From: Curvibacter sp.
Lineage (GTDB): Bacteria; Pseudomonadota; Gammaproteobacteria; Burkholderiales; Burkholderiaceae_C
Length of the DNA: 64,000 nucleotides
Direction of reading: 5' to 3'
Assembly (NCBI GenBank): GCA_020621965.1
Contig: JAHRYV010000001.1
Location: forward strand, 1-64,000
Part shown: positions 1-9,506 of the stretch, in pieces
How the letters are laid out: each line of letters opens with the position of its first letter
Numbering within the stretch: position 1 is the first letter of the stretch
Translations under genes and position numbers: made by a program
The notes under the pieces: model-generated
The model's input: only the letters and a program-made list of their open reading frames with translations
What the model was told of the DNA's origin: nothing
Database searches by the model: none

Positions 1-366
<366 letters not shown>

Positions 367-443
367 CTATCCCCTGTGTATAACCCGTCTTTTCGGGGCC
401 CGCCGGGCCCCGGGATTACACCCGGTTTCAATCCTTGCCTGCC

Positions 444-749
444 ATGTCCCTGACCTCTGCCGACATTTCGCGCATCGCCAATCTGGCCCGGCTGGAACTC
501 AGCCCGGCCGAAAGCGACCGCATGCTCAACCGCATCAACGGCTTTTTCGCCCTCGTCGAGCAGATGCGCGCCGTCGACACCACCGGTGTCGAACCCCTGG
601 CCCACCCGACCATGGGCGCCGTGGCCGGACAGGCCGCCCTGCGCCTGCGCGCCGACGTGGCCAGCGAGCCGAACCAGCGCGAGGCCAACCAGCGCAGCGC
701 CCCCGCCGTCGAGCGCGGGCTTTTTCTCGTTCCCAAGGTGATTGAGTGA
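444..749 (+). CDS. gatC: Asp-tRNA(Asn)/Glu-tRNA(Gln) amidotransferase subunit C
   Basis: Small scaffold subunit of the GatCAB amidotransferase, which converts misacylated Glu-tRNA(Gln) and Asp-tRNA(Asn) to the correct forms in the cytoplasm. The 101-residue product has the GatC pattern: an [12 protein letters not shown]-type first helix, an acidic middle and the 'VEPLAHP' segment at about residues 48-54. An in-frame ATG exists three codons upstream (435), but MSLTSADI at 444 fits the family start better. Its stop overlaps the gatA start by one base (TGATG), indicating translational coupling in a gatCAB operon. Confidence 0.93.
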   Translation: MSLTSADISRIANLARLELSPAESDRMLNRINGFFALVEQMRAVDTTGVEPLAHPTMGAVAGQAALRLRADVASEPNQREANQRSAPAVERGLFLVPKVIE

Positions 750-2260
750 TGTCCGAACTGCACCAACTGTCGGTGGCCGAACTGGCCCGCCGGCTGCGCG
801 AGAAAAAGGTTTCCGCCGTCGAGACCGCGCAGCACTTCCTCGGCCGCATGGCTGCCCACCAGGACCTGGCCGCCTTTGTCGACGTGAACGAAGCGGCCAC
901 GCTGGCGCAGGCGCGCGCCGCCGACGCGGCGATTGCCGCCGGCAGCGCCGGGCCGTTGGCCGGTGTGCCGATCGCGCACAAGGACATCTTCGTCACCAAG
1001 GACTTTGCCTCCACCGCCGGCTCGAAAATGCTGGCCGGCTACCGCTCGCCCTTCGACGCCACCGTGGTGGCGCGGCTGGGCCCCGGCACGCCCGGCGGGC
1101 CTGCTGGTGCTGGCGCCGTGACCCTGGGCAAGCTCAGCTGCGACGAGTTCGCCATGGGCTCGGCCAACGAGAGCGTGGCCGTGCCCGCCGTGGGCCACAG
1201 CGCCCCGACACCGGTGCGCAACCCCTGGGATACCGGCCGCGTGGCCGGCGGCTCCTCGGGCGGCAGCGCCGCGGCCGTGGCCGCGCGCTTGGCGCCGGCC
1301 ACCAGCGGCACCGACACCGGCGGCTCGATCCGCCAGCCGGCCTCGTTCTGCGGTATCACCGGCATCAAACCCACCTACGGCCGCGCCAGCCGCTACGGCA
1401 TGATCGCCTACGCCTCCAGCCTGGACCAGGCCGGCCCGATGGCGCGCAGCGCCGAAGACTGCGCCTTGCTGCTGTCGGCGATGTGCGGCCCGGACCTGGA
1501 CCGTGACTCGACCTCGCTCGACGTGCCGGTCGAGGATTTCAGCCGCACGCTGAACGACAAGCTCGACGGCCTGCGCATCGGCATCCCGAAGGAGTTCTTC
1601 GGCGCGGGCCTCGCCGCCGACGTGCGCGCGGCCATCGACGGCGCGCTCAAGGACTACGAGAAGCTCGGCGCGAAGCTGGTGGAGATCTCGCTGCCGCGCA
1701 CCGAGCTGGCCATACCCGTCTACTACATCATCGCGCCGGCCGAAGCCAGCTCCAACCTGTCGCGCTTCGACGGCGTCAAGTTCGGGCATCGCGCCAAGGA
1801 CTACAGCGACCTGCTCGAGATGTACAAGAAGAGCCGCGCCGAAGGTTTCGGCGACGAGGTCAAGCGCCGCATCATGGTCGGCACCTATGTGCTCTCGCAC
1901 GGTTATTACGACGCCTACTACCTGCAGGCGCAGAAGATTCGCAAACTGATCGCCGATGATTTCCAGCAGGCTTTCAAGCAGTGCGACGTGATCGCCGGCC
2001 CGGTGGCCCCGAGCGTGGCCTGGTCGCTGGGCGACAAGACCGACGATCCGGTGGCGGCGTATCTGGCCGACATCTACACCCTGCCCGCCTCGCTGGCCGG
2101 TCTGCCCGGCATGAGCGTGCCGGCCGGCTTCGGTGCCGGCGGCATGCCCGTGGGCCTGCAGCTGATCGGCAACTACCTGCAGGAAGCGAAACTGCTGAAC
2201 ATGGCGCACCGCCTGCAGCAGGCCACCGATTTCCACCTCCGCACCCCGGAGGGCTTCTGA
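749..2260 (+). CDS. gatA: Asp-tRNA(Asn)/Glu-tRNA(Gln) amidotransferase subunit A
   Basis: Amidase-signature subunit that releases ammonia from glutamine for GatB. Motifs visible: the catalytic Lys in PIAHKDIF, the glycine/serine-rich loop ([13 protein letters not shown]) at about residues 166-178, and the catalytic Ser region [12 protein letters not shown]. Length of about 503 residues is normal or slightly long. ATG 749 overlaps the gatC stop; a GTG three bases upstream is the alternative. Oddity: between VVARLG and AVTLGK (about 1078-1122) there is an extra Gly/Pro-rich segment ([11 protein letters not shown]) that I do not recognise as typical of the family. It keeps the frame but may reflect sequence error, given the damage in the adjacent gatB. 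Confidence 0.92.
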   Translation: MSELHQLSVAELARRLREKKVSAVETAQHFLGRMAAHQDLAAFVDVNEAATLAQARAADAAIAAGSAGPLAGVPIAHKDIFVTKDFASTAGSKMLAGYRSPFDATVVARLGPGTPGGPAGAGAVTLGKLSCDEFAMGSANESVAVPAVGHSAPTPVRNPWDTGRVAGGSSGGSAAAVAARLAPATSGTDTGGSIRQPASFCGITGIKPTYGRASRYGMIAYASSLDQAGPMARSAEDCALLLSAMCGPDLDRDSTSLDVPVEDFSRTLNDKLDGLRIGIPKEFFGAGLAADVRAAIDGALKDYEKLGAKLVEISLPRTELAIPVYYIIAPAEASSNLSRFDGVKFGHRAKDYSDLLEMYKKSRAEGFGDEVKRRIMVGTYVLSHGYYDAYYLQAQKIRKLIADDFQQAFKQCDVIAGPVAPSVAWSLGDKTDDPVAAYLADIYTLPASLAGLPGMSVPAGFGAGGMPVGLQLIGNYLQEAKLLNMAHRLQQATDFHLRTPEGF

Positions 2261-2261
2261 C

Positions 2262-3744
2262 ATGAGCACCCCCAAACTCGTCCAGGGCTACGAAGTCGTG
2301 ATCGGCTTCGAGACACACGCCCAGCTCTCCACCCAGAGCAAGATCTTCAGCCGCGCTTCGGTCGCTTTCGGCGCCGAGCCCAACACCCAGGCCTGCGCCG
2401 TGGACCTGGCCCTGCCCGGCACGCTGCCGGTGATGAACGTGGGCGCGGTCGAGCGCGCCATCCGCTTCGGCCTGGCCATCGGCAGCACCATCGCGCCGCG
2501 CAGCATCTTTGCGCGCAAGAACTACTTCTACCCCGACCTGCCCAAGGGTTACCAGATCAGCCAGTTCGAGATCCCGGTGGTGCAGGGGGGCGAGGTGTCC
2601 TTCTTCCTCGGTGACGAAAAGAAGACCGTGCGCCTGGTGCGCGCCCACCTGGAAGAGGACGCCGGCAAGTCGCTGCACGAGGACTTCATCGGCCAGAGCG
2701 GCATCGACCTCAACCGCGCCGGCACGCCGCTGCTGGAGATCGTGACCGAACCCGACATGCGCTCCATGACGAGGCTGCCTACGCGCGCAGCACACAAGAT
2801 CGTGACCTGGATCGGCATCTGCGACGGCAATATGCGGAAGGAGCTTTCGCTGCGACGCCAACGTCTCGGAAAACCCGGCCAGCCCCTGCACACGGCGCGA
2901 GATCAAGAACCTGAACAGCTTCAAGTTCATGCAGCAGGCCATCGACTACGAGGCGCGCTGGCAGATCGAGCAGATCGAGGACGGCCACGCCATCCAGCAG
3001 GCCACCGTGCTGTTCGACCCCGACACCGGCGAGACGCGCGCCATGCGCACCAAGGAAGACGCGGCCGACTACCGCTACTTCCCCGACCCGGATCTGCCGC
3101 CGCTGGTGATCGGCGCCGACTGGGTGGAGCGGGTGCGGGCCGAGCTGCCCGAACTGCCGCGCGCCATGGCGCAGCGCTTCGTCACGGACTACGGCCTCTC
3201 GGAATATGACGCGACCACGCTAACGCAAAGCAAAGGTATCGCGAGCTATTTCGAAAAAGCAGCCAAAGCGAGTCAGCAGCCGAAGCTGGCAGCCAATTGG
3301 GTCACCAACGACGTGCGTCGCTTCATGACAGAAGGCGCACGTGATGAAGAAGGCGAACCGGTCGCAAGCCAAGTCCGGGAAGGCGGCCCCGGCAGTGAAG
3401 TCATTCGCGTGTCTGCCGAAGCTCTCGCGAAGATCATCACGCGCATCACGGACGGAACCATTTCGAATGCCGGCGCCAAGAAAGTCTTTGGCGAGCTTTG
3501 GACAAGCACGTCCGATGATGTTGATTCAGTGATTGAACGTCTGGGCCTCAAGCAGATGAACGACAGCGGCGCGCTGGAGCAGATCATCGACGAGGTGATC
3601 GCGGCCAACCCCGACAACGTGGCGCAGTTCAAGGCCGGCAAGGACAAGGCCTTCAACGCGCTGGTGGGTCAGGTCATGAAGGCCAGCAAGGGCAAGGCCA
3701 ACCCGCAGCAGGCGGGTGATCTGCTGCGCAGCAAACTGGCGTAG
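2262..3744 (+). pseudogene. gatB: Asp-tRNA(Asn)/Glu-tRNA(Gln) amidotransferase subunit B, frame-disrupted as sequenced
   Basis: GatB is the kinase/transamidase subunit of GatCAB. The N-terminal half (from ATG 2262, [20 protein letters not shown]) reads well to about 2765. The family sequence then moves between frames: DEAAYARS is in another frame, [14 protein letters not shown] returns to the first, and from about 2830 the expected [22 protein letters not shown] and FMQQAIDYE segments need several single-base corrections and one small deletion. From about 2925 the second frame is clean to the stop at 3744. About 3215-3545 also differs in composition from its flanks and encodes an atypical linker before the YqeY-like tail domain. 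GatCAB is normally essential where GlnRS or AsnRS is missing, so sequencing or assembly error is the first explanation; real decay is the alternative. Confidence 0.85.
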
Positions 3745-3789
3745 CGGGTGGCCGCGCGGTGGCGACCGGCCCCCGCCGGGGCGCCACGC

Positions 3790-4437
3790 TCAGTTGGCCG
3801 CGGTGCCGGCCTGGGCCCACAACTGCCTGAGCCGCTGCAGTTCCTCGTCGAAGCGGGCATTGACCCGCGCCATCTCGGCATCCTGCTCGGCGATGAAACG
3901 CTGCTGCACCGTCTGGCTGTGCGTGTTCTCGTCCACCAGGCGCGTGAGCGAGGGCGGCACCTTGGACGGATCCTGGGCATAGAACTCCAGCTCGAGGTCG
4001 AGCTGTTTGCGCTGGCGCCGCAGTTCGGTGACGCGGTGCAGCGCGGCCTGGCGCACCACGGCGATCTGGGACAGCGCTTCGGCGCGTTCCTTGTCGTGCA
4101 TAGAGCGGTTGGGGTAGCGGGTCAGCAGGGCGCGTTCGCGTCGTTTCTCCTCCGCCTCGCGCGCGCGCAGCTCGGCCTCTCGGCGCTGGCGGGCCTCCAG
4201 CGCCGCGCGCTCCGGTCCGGTCAGGGCCGGCGCCACGACGCCACGCACCGTGCCGCTCGGGTTGAGCACGCGCTGCTCGCGGTCGGCGCACTGGGGGATG
4301 GGACGGTCGGAGGTGAGGGTGCGCCCCTTGGCATCGGTACAGGTGTAGATGCCCTGGGCGGCGGACTGGGCCCAGGTCGGCACCGTCCAGACGCCCAGCA
4401 AGCACACCCCCAGCAGCATCCCCGTCCTCGTCTTCAT
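3790..4437 (-). CDS. DUF4124-type periplasmic protein with coiled-coil tail
   Basis: A 215-residue exported protein. It begins with a Sec signal peptide (MKTRTGMLLGVCLLGV, probable cleavage after TWAQ or nearby), followed by a short domain with YTCTDAKGRTLTSDRPIPQC, the hallmark of DUF4124 (function not established). After about residue 75 it is Arg/Glu/Ala-rich and predicted coiled coil, first around RQRREAELRAREAEEKRRE and again over the last 100 residues. It is convergent with gatB and lies 3 bp downstream of the pyrE stop on the same strand, so it is probably co-transcribed with pyrE. Confidence 0.75.
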   Translation of the reverse strand: MKTRTGMLLGVCLLGVWTVPTWAQSAAQGIYTCTDAKGRTLTSDRPIPQCADREQRVLNPSGTVRGVVAPALTGPERAALEARQRREAELRAREAEEKRRERALLTRYPNRSMHDKERAEALSQIAVVRQAALHRVTELRRQRKQLDLELEFYAQDPSKVPPSLTRLVDENTHSQTVQQRFIAEQDAEMARVNARFDEELQRLRQLWAQAGTAAN

Positions 4438-4440
4438 AAC

Positions 4441-5133
4441 TCAGCTTTCCTGCACACCGTAACGTTGTCGATACGCCAGCACGCGCCGATGGTCGGCATC
4501 CGAGCCGGCGCCGCTGTGCTGTTCCAGATACTGCAACAGGTCGGCCAGCCTCGCAATCGCGCAGACCTGCAAACCCAGGCGATTGCGGACATATTGCACG
4601 GCGCTGTAGGGCACGTCCTGGCCGCCCTCGGTGGCCATCTCCTGCCGGTCCAGGGCGATGACCACCGCGTGCGGCGTGGCGCCGGCCGCCTCGATCAGCG
4701 CGATCGATTCGCGCGCGGCCGTGCCGGCGGACATCACGTCGTCGACGATCAGCACCCGGCCCTTGAGCGGCGCGCCCACCAGGGTGCCGCCTTCGCCGTG
4801 GTCCTTGGCTTCCTTGCGGTTGTAGGCAAAAGGCACGTTGCGCCCGCGCCGCGCCAGTTCCACGGCCAGCGCCGCGCCCAGGGGGATGCCCTTGTAGGCG
4901 GGGCCGAAGATCATGTCGAACTCGATGCCGGAGTCGATCACGCGGCGGGCATAGAATTCGGCCAGGCGGCCCAGCTTGGCCCCGTCGTCGAACAGGCCCG
5001 CGTTGAAGAAATACGGCGAGAGCCGACCGGCCTTGGTCTTGAATTCGCCGAAACGCAGGACGCCGCACTCGACCGCAAAGGCCACGAAATCCTGGGCCAG
5101 ACTGTCCTGACCCGTCACCGCATTGTTTGCCAT
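4441..5133 (-). CDS. pyrE: Orotate phosphoribosyltransferase
   Basis: Transfers the phosphoribosyl group of PRPP to orotate, giving OMP in de novo pyrimidine synthesis. The 230-residue product has the PRPP-binding motif [13 protein letters not shown] at about residues 126-138, the [10 protein letters not shown] flexible loop and the YFFNAGLF substrate region, all typical of the bacterial enzyme. ATG 5133 is preceded by AAGGAA at suitable spacing. The start codon lies inside the same CATG that starts the divergent exonuclease gene, so its leader and promoter must lie within that gene's coding sequence. Confidence 0.95.
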   Translation of the reverse strand: MANNAVTGQDSLAQDFVAFAVECGVLRFGEFKTKAGRLSPYFFNAGLFDDGAKLGRLAEFYARRVIDSGIEFDMIFGPAYKGIPLGAALAVELARRGRNVPFAYNRKEAKDHGEGGTLVGAPLKGRVLIVDDVMSAGTAARESIALIEAAGATPHAVVIALDRQEMATEGGQDVPYSAVQYVRNRLGLQVCAIARLADLLQYLEQHSGAGSDADHRRVLAYRQRYGVQES

Positions 5134-5935
5134 GGGAAATTCCTTGTTCAAATTGGTCAGCCTCAACCTCAACGGCATCCGCTCGGCCACCAGCAAGGGG
5201 CTGGAGTCCTGGCTGGACCAGACCCGTCCGGATTGTATTTGTGTGCAGGAGGTGAAAGCGCAGGCCCCGGACGTGGCGGGCCGCTTCGAGGCCCTGGCCG
5301 GGCTGCGCGGCTACTTCCACTTTGCCGAGAAGAAAGGTTATTCCGGGGTGGGCGTCTACACCCGGCACGAGCCCAGCGAGGTCCGCATCGGCTACGGCTC
5401 GCCCGAGTTCGACGCCGAGGGCCGCTACGTCGAGCTGCGTTTCGACACGCCAAGCGCCAAGCTCTCCCTGATCAGCTGCTATTTCCCCAGCGGCTCCTCC
5501 GGCGAGGAGCGGCAGCAGGCCAAGTTCCGTTTCCTGGACGAGATCTTTCCGCACCTGCAGGCGCTCAAGCAGGAACGCGAGTTCATCCTCTGCGGCGACG
5601 TCAACATCGCGCACAAGGAGATGGACCTGAAGAACTGGAAAGGCAACCTCAAGAATTCCGGCTTCCTGCCGGAAGAGCGCGCCTGGATGACGAAGCTGCT
5701 GGACGAAGGCGGCCTGGTCGACGTCTACCGCCGGCTGCAGCCCGAGGCCACCGAGGCCGCCTACACCTGGTGGAGCAACCGCGGCCAGGCCTACGCCAAG
5801 AACGTGGGCTGGCGCATCGACTACCACCTGGCCACGCCGGCCCTGGCCGCATGCGCGCGCACGCAGGCCATCTACAAGGGCGAGAAGTTCAGCGACCATG
5901 CGCCGCTGACCATCGGCTACGACCTCAAGCTCTGA
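5132..5935 (+). CDS. xth: Exodeoxyribonuclease III / AP endonuclease (EEP family)
   Basis: Removes 3' blocking groups and incises abasic sites in base-excision repair. The family motifs are in order: LNLNGIRSA near the N-terminus, CVQEVKAQ (metal-binding Glu), [21 protein letters not shown] (catalytic Asp/Asn), [11 protein letters not shown] and the terminal SDHAPL with the catalytic Asp-His. Length about 267 residues. The start is ambiguous: ATG 5132 overlaps the pyrE ATG, while TTG 5144 (giving [11 protein letters not shown]) lies closer to the usual family N-terminus and has a GGGA upstream. Confidence 0.93.
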   Translation: MGNSLFKLVSLNLNGIRSATSKGLESWLDQTRPDCICVQEVKAQAPDVAGRFEALAGLRGYFHFAEKKGYSGVGVYTRHEPSEVRIGYGSPEFDAEGRYVELRFDTPSAKLSLISCYFPSGSSGEERQQAKFRFLDEIFPHLQALKQEREFILCGDVNIAHKEMDLKNWKGNLKNSGFLPEERAWMTKLLDEGGLVDVYRRLQPEATEAAYTWWSNRGQAYAKNVGWRIDYHLATPALAACARTQAIYKGEKFSDHAPLTIGYDLKL

Positions 5936-6091
5936 GATCGACCGCGCCTTGAGGTCGGCGCCACCGCGCGTCGCGCGTCAGTTCGGACGCCGGGTCGGGG
6001 GAAGATCGAGCACGTTGCCGGCGTTTGTGCGAACATCCATCATCCATCATCCCTCACGCCAGCAAAGCAGTAACCCTCACTGTCGTTGGAC

Positions 6092-8080
6092 ATGCTCTCC
6101 TCGACCCAGACTGATGACGCGGGGATGGCGGCGCCCTCCCCTTGGCGCCTGTTCCGCAATGAATGGCTGCTGCTCGCCGGCGCCTTGCTGCTGATTTGCG
6201 GCCTCACGGCCTACAACCTGTACGAGAAACACCAGACGCTAGAGAAGCGCGAACGGGAGCGCCTCGCCGGGCAGGCCCAGGTCATCCATGACAGCCTGAC
6301 GCGCCAGTTCGATTCGGTCAACCGCGCCTTGCTCAACGTGCGCGACGAGTGGCCGGCGAGCCGGCTCCAGGATGGCTCCGTTGCGTCGGCCGTCCCCCGC
6401 CTGAAGGCCTTTGTCGATGCCATGCCGGGGGTGCGCGGGATGTTCATCCTCGATGCCACCGGTACCCTGCGGGCCGCCAACTTCACCCAGCTCATCGGCC
6501 TCAATTTCAGTGATCGGGTCTATTTCCAGGCGGTCGCGAAGCAACCGCGGGTGGACACCCTGTACCTCAGCCCGCCCTTTCGCACCTCGCTCGACGTCTG
6601 GGCCGTGAACCTGGTGCGCATGATTCCCGGCCCCCGGGGCGAGTTTGCCGGCCTCGTTGCCGCCACATTGGATCCGGAGGAATTCAAGCTGATCCTGCGC
6701 TCGGTCAACTACGCGCCGGACGTCTGGTCCGCGCTGGCCCACGCCAACGGGCAGCTCTTCCTGATGGAACCCGGCCGGCCGGAGAAACTCGGCGCGGACC
6801 TGGCCCAGCCCGGCTCACTCTTCACCCGCCACATGGAGCAAGGCAAACCGGCCAGCGTCATGAGCGGCAGGGTGTACCTGACCGGCGAATCCCGCATCCT
6901 GGCCCAGCATACGATCCAGCCGGCGGAACTGCGGCTGGATCAGCCCATGGTGGTCGCGATCGGTCGCGAACGGCAGGTGCTGTTCGCCCCCTGGCGTGCC
7001 GAAGCGCTGGCGCGCGGCGGCCTGCTGGGCCTGCTGATCTTCAGCACTGCGTCGGGTCTGTTCCTGCTGCAACGGCGCAAGCTCAAGGCGCAACGCCAGG
7101 TGCGGCAGGCGCAGGAGGCCCTGCGCGAGAAGACCGCCGAGTTGCAGCATTACTTCGACTTCGCGCTCAACCTGCTGTGCATCGCCGACTTCGATGGCCG
7201 CTTCGTGAAGCTCAACCCGGCCTGGGAAAGCGTGCTGGGCTACCCGCCGCGGGAGCTCGAAGGCAAGGCCTTCCTGGGCTTCGTGCATCCGGACGACCGG
7301 GGCCGCACCCTGGCGGCACTCGAACAGCTCAGGCACGGCCACAAAGTGGTCGGCCTGAGCAACCGCTACCGTCACCGGGCCGGCACCTACCGCGACATCG
7401 AGTGGCAGGCCGTGCCGCATGGCGGGCTGATCTTCGCCGAGGCGCGCGATGTCACGCAGGAACGGCTCGACCAGCAATCGCTGATCGCCTTGAATGCCCA
7501 GCTCGAAAGCCAGAGCCAGACGCTGCGTTCGCTGGCCTTTCTGGATGGCCTGACCGGCGTGGCCAACCGGCGTCGCTTTGACGAAAGTCTGCAGACCGAG
7601 TGGCGCCAGGGCCTGCGCAACCCGACCGCGCTGGGCCTGCTGCTGCTGGATGTCGACTATTTCAAGCTCTACAACGATCACTATGGTCATCAGGCCGGCG
7701 ACGCCTGCCTGCAACTCGTCGCCAACGCCCTGCGCCAGCACATCGGCCGGCCGCACGACCTGCTGGCGCGTTATGGCGGCGAGGAGTTCGTCTGCCTGCT
7801 GCCCGGCACGGACCGCGAGGGCGTGCAGGCCAAGGCGGAGGAGCTGCGCCAGGCCGTGATGGCGCTGGGCCTGCCGCACGAGCGCTCGCCGGTCGCCAGG
7901 GTGGTCACGGTCAGCATCGGCTTCGCCAGCTGGATACCCACGGACCACGCCACCCCCGAGCAGCTGCTGCTCGCGGCCGATGCCGCACTTTACGAGGCCA
8001 AGAACGCCGGCCGCAACCGCGTCCGCGGCGCACCGACGTCCCTGGCGCCGGCCTCGGATCACGTGCCGCCGGGCGGGTAG
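6092..8080 (+). CDS. Membrane diguanylate cyclase: Cache-like sensor, PAS, GGDEF
   Basis: Predicted to make cyclic di-GMP in response to a periplasmic ligand. Order: transmembrane segment at about residues 20-40 (LLLAGALLLICGL), a periplasmic dCache-like domain of roughly 260 residues, a second membrane segment near 303-320 (GLLGLLIFSTASGLF), a PAS domain near 350-460 (YFDFALNLLCIADFDGRFVKL) and a GGDEF domain with an intact signature, GGEEF, near residue 561. No EAL domain follows. ATG 6092 is used; an in-frame TTG lies two codons upstream and neither has a strong ribosome site. The ligand is unknown. It is convergent with the DUF3422 gene. Confidence 0.88.
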   Translation: MLSSTQTDDAGMAAPSPWRLFRNEWLLLAGALLLICGLTAYNLYEKHQTLEKRERERLAGQAQVIHDSLTRQFDSVNRALLNVRDEWPASRLQDGSVASAVPRLKAFVDAMPGVRGMFILDATGTLRAANFTQLIGLNFSDRVYFQAVAKQPRVDTLYLSPPFRTSLDVWAVNLVRMIPGPRGEFAGLVAATLDPEEFKLILRSVNYAPDVWSALAHANGQLFLMEPGRPEKLGADLAQPGSLFTRHMEQGKPASVMSGRVYLTGESRILAQHTIQPAELRLDQPMVVAIGRERQVLFAPWRAEALARGGLLGLLIFSTASGLFLLQRRKLKAQRQVRQAQEALREKTAELQHYFDFALNLLCIADFDGRFVKLNPAWESVLGYPPRELEGKAFLGFVHPDDRGRTLAALEQLRHGHKVVGLSNRYRHRAGTYRDIEWQAVPHGGLIFAEARDVTQERLDQQSLIALNAQLESQSQTLRSLAFLDGLTGVANRRRFDESLQTEWRQGLRNPTALGLLLLDVDYFKLYNDHYGHQAGDACLQLVANALRQHIGRPHDLLARYGGEEFVCLLPGTDREGVQAKAEELRQAVMALGLPHERSPVARVVTVSIGFASWIPTDHATPEQLLLAADAALYEAKNAGRNRVRGAPTSLAPASDHVPPGG

Positions 8081-8113
8081 CGCCTACAGCCGCGCGGTCC
8101 GGCGGGCAACCCC

Positions 8114-9448
8114 TCAGTGCGGCGCGCGCAGCTTCTGGTGGATGCGCCGGGTGGTGCGCCACACGCCCCACAGCACCAGCGGGATCAGCGCGCCGATGGC
8201 GATCTCGGGGTTGAGCGGCACGCCCGCGGCCTTGACGGCCTTGACACCGTACAGCAGCAGGCTGACCACGTAGTAGGAGATGGCCGCGATCGACAGCCCT
8301 TCCACCGTGGTCTGCAGGCGCAGCTGCATTTCCTGGCCGCGCGTGAGTTTTTCCAGCAGCTGCTGGTTCTGCTGTTCGGTCGCGATGTCCACGCGCGTGC
8401 GCAGCAGGGCGCTGGCGCGCGACACGCGCTCGGACAGCGAGGCCAGCCGCTGCTCGGTGGCCGCCACGGTGGCAATGGCCGGCGAGAGGCGGCGCTGCAG
8501 GAACTCGCCCAGCGTCTGCGTGCCCGGCACGGGCTGCTCGCGCAACTCGGCCAGGCGCTGGCGCACCAGGGTGTCGTAGGCGCGGGTGGCGGAGAAGCGG
8601 TAGTCGTGCTCGGCCGTGGCGCGCTCGATGCGCGCGGCCAGCGCCACCAGGGTGTCGAGCAGTTCCTGCTCGGACGCGGCCTTGCTCTCGAGCCGGGCGG
8701 TGATGTCGGCCAGCTGCCCCTCGGCCTCGGCCAGCATGGGGCCCAGGCCCTTGGCCACCGGCAGGCCGCGCAAGGCCATGAGGCGGTAGGTCTCCAGCTC
8801 CAGCAGGCGCTGCGAAATGCGGCCGGTGCGGGTTTCGCTGATGCCGGGCTGGGCGACCACCAGCATGCGCTCGAAGCCGCTGTCGCGCAGCATGAAATCG
8901 GTCACGGCCCAGGAGTGGCCGTTGTTGCCCAGCACCGAGGCCACCACCGTGTGGTCGCCCAGCCAGCGGCGCGCCTGCGCCATGGTGGCCTCCGGCGTGC
9001 CCAGATCACCCGGCACCATGGCCAGCTTGATGGCGGCGATGGTGCGGCCGGGTATGTCGCGCAGCCACTCGGGCGGCACCACCAGGGCCGACAGCAGTTC
9101 CGGGTCGCTTGCGTCGAGCTGGGCGTGGGCGGGCAGCGGCTGCACGATGGAGTAGCGCGTGAACTCGGTATGCCTCTCCCACTTGACCGTGTAACCCTCG
9201 AAGCGCAGGCGCAGGAAGTTGCCCTGCAGCCGCTCCAGCGCCAGCGCCTGCTGCCCCGGCAGCCGGCGCAGGTGGGCGCACTCCTGTTCGCGGCCGATGC
9301 CCTCGTTGAGCACGGCCACGTAGATCACCAGCGCCGGCAGGCGGATGCGCGCCGGCGGGCGGGCGTGCACCTCGTTGTGCAGCACGGTGCGCTGTGTGTC
9401 GTCGTCGGGGAGCAGCCGGGACGCTGCGGCGGGGGCGGTCGGGTTCAT
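8114..9448 (-). CDS. DUF3422 family membrane protein
   Basis: A 444-residue protein matching the DUF3422 pattern: an N-terminal LHNEVHARPPARI motif at about residues 20-32, a long helical middle rich in Ala/Leu/Arg/Glu (predicted coiled coil around LADITARLESKAASEQEL), and two transmembrane helices near the C-terminus (AAISYYVVSLLLYGVK and IAIGALIPLVLWGVW). Function is not established; it is probably an inner-membrane protein. ATG 9448 was chosen because MNPTAPAAASRLLPDDD leads directly into the conserved motif. It lies 58 bp downstream of the GGDEF-EAL gene on the same strand and could be co-transcribed. Confidence 0.82.
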   Translation of the reverse strand: MNPTAPAAASRLLPDDDTQRTVLHNEVHARPPARIRLPALVIYVAVLNEGIGREQECAHLRRLPGQQALALERLQGNFLRLRFEGYTVKWERHTEFTRYSIVQPLPAHAQLDASDPELLSALVVPPEWLRDIPGRTIAAIKLAMVPGDLGTPEATMAQARRWLGDHTVVASVLGNNGHSWAVTDFMLRDSGFERMLVVAQPGISETRTGRISQRLLELETYRLMALRGLPVAKGLGPMLAEAEGQLADITARLESKAASEQELLDTLVALAARIERATAEHDYRFSATRAYDTLVRQRLAELREQPVPGTQTLGEFLQRRLSPAIATVAATEQRLASLSERVSRASALLRTRVDIATEQQNQQLLEKLTRGQEMQLRLQTTVEGLSIAAISYYVVSLLLYGVKAVKAAGVPLNPEIAIGALIPLVLWGVWRTTRRIHQKLRAPH

Positions 9449-9506
9449 GGCCCCGATTGTGCCGGCATTCCCCGGAAACATCGTGACGCAGCGGCGCAAC
9501 AGCGCC

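Noticed and set aside
428-2275. A 615-codon minus-strand frame opposite gatC and gatA
   Set aside because: Shadow of gatCA with no signal, fold or motif.
5949-6194. Small plus-strand frame between exonuclease III and the first cyclase
   Set aside because: Arg/Ser/Pro-rich, no ribosome site and overlaps the cyclase start in another frame.
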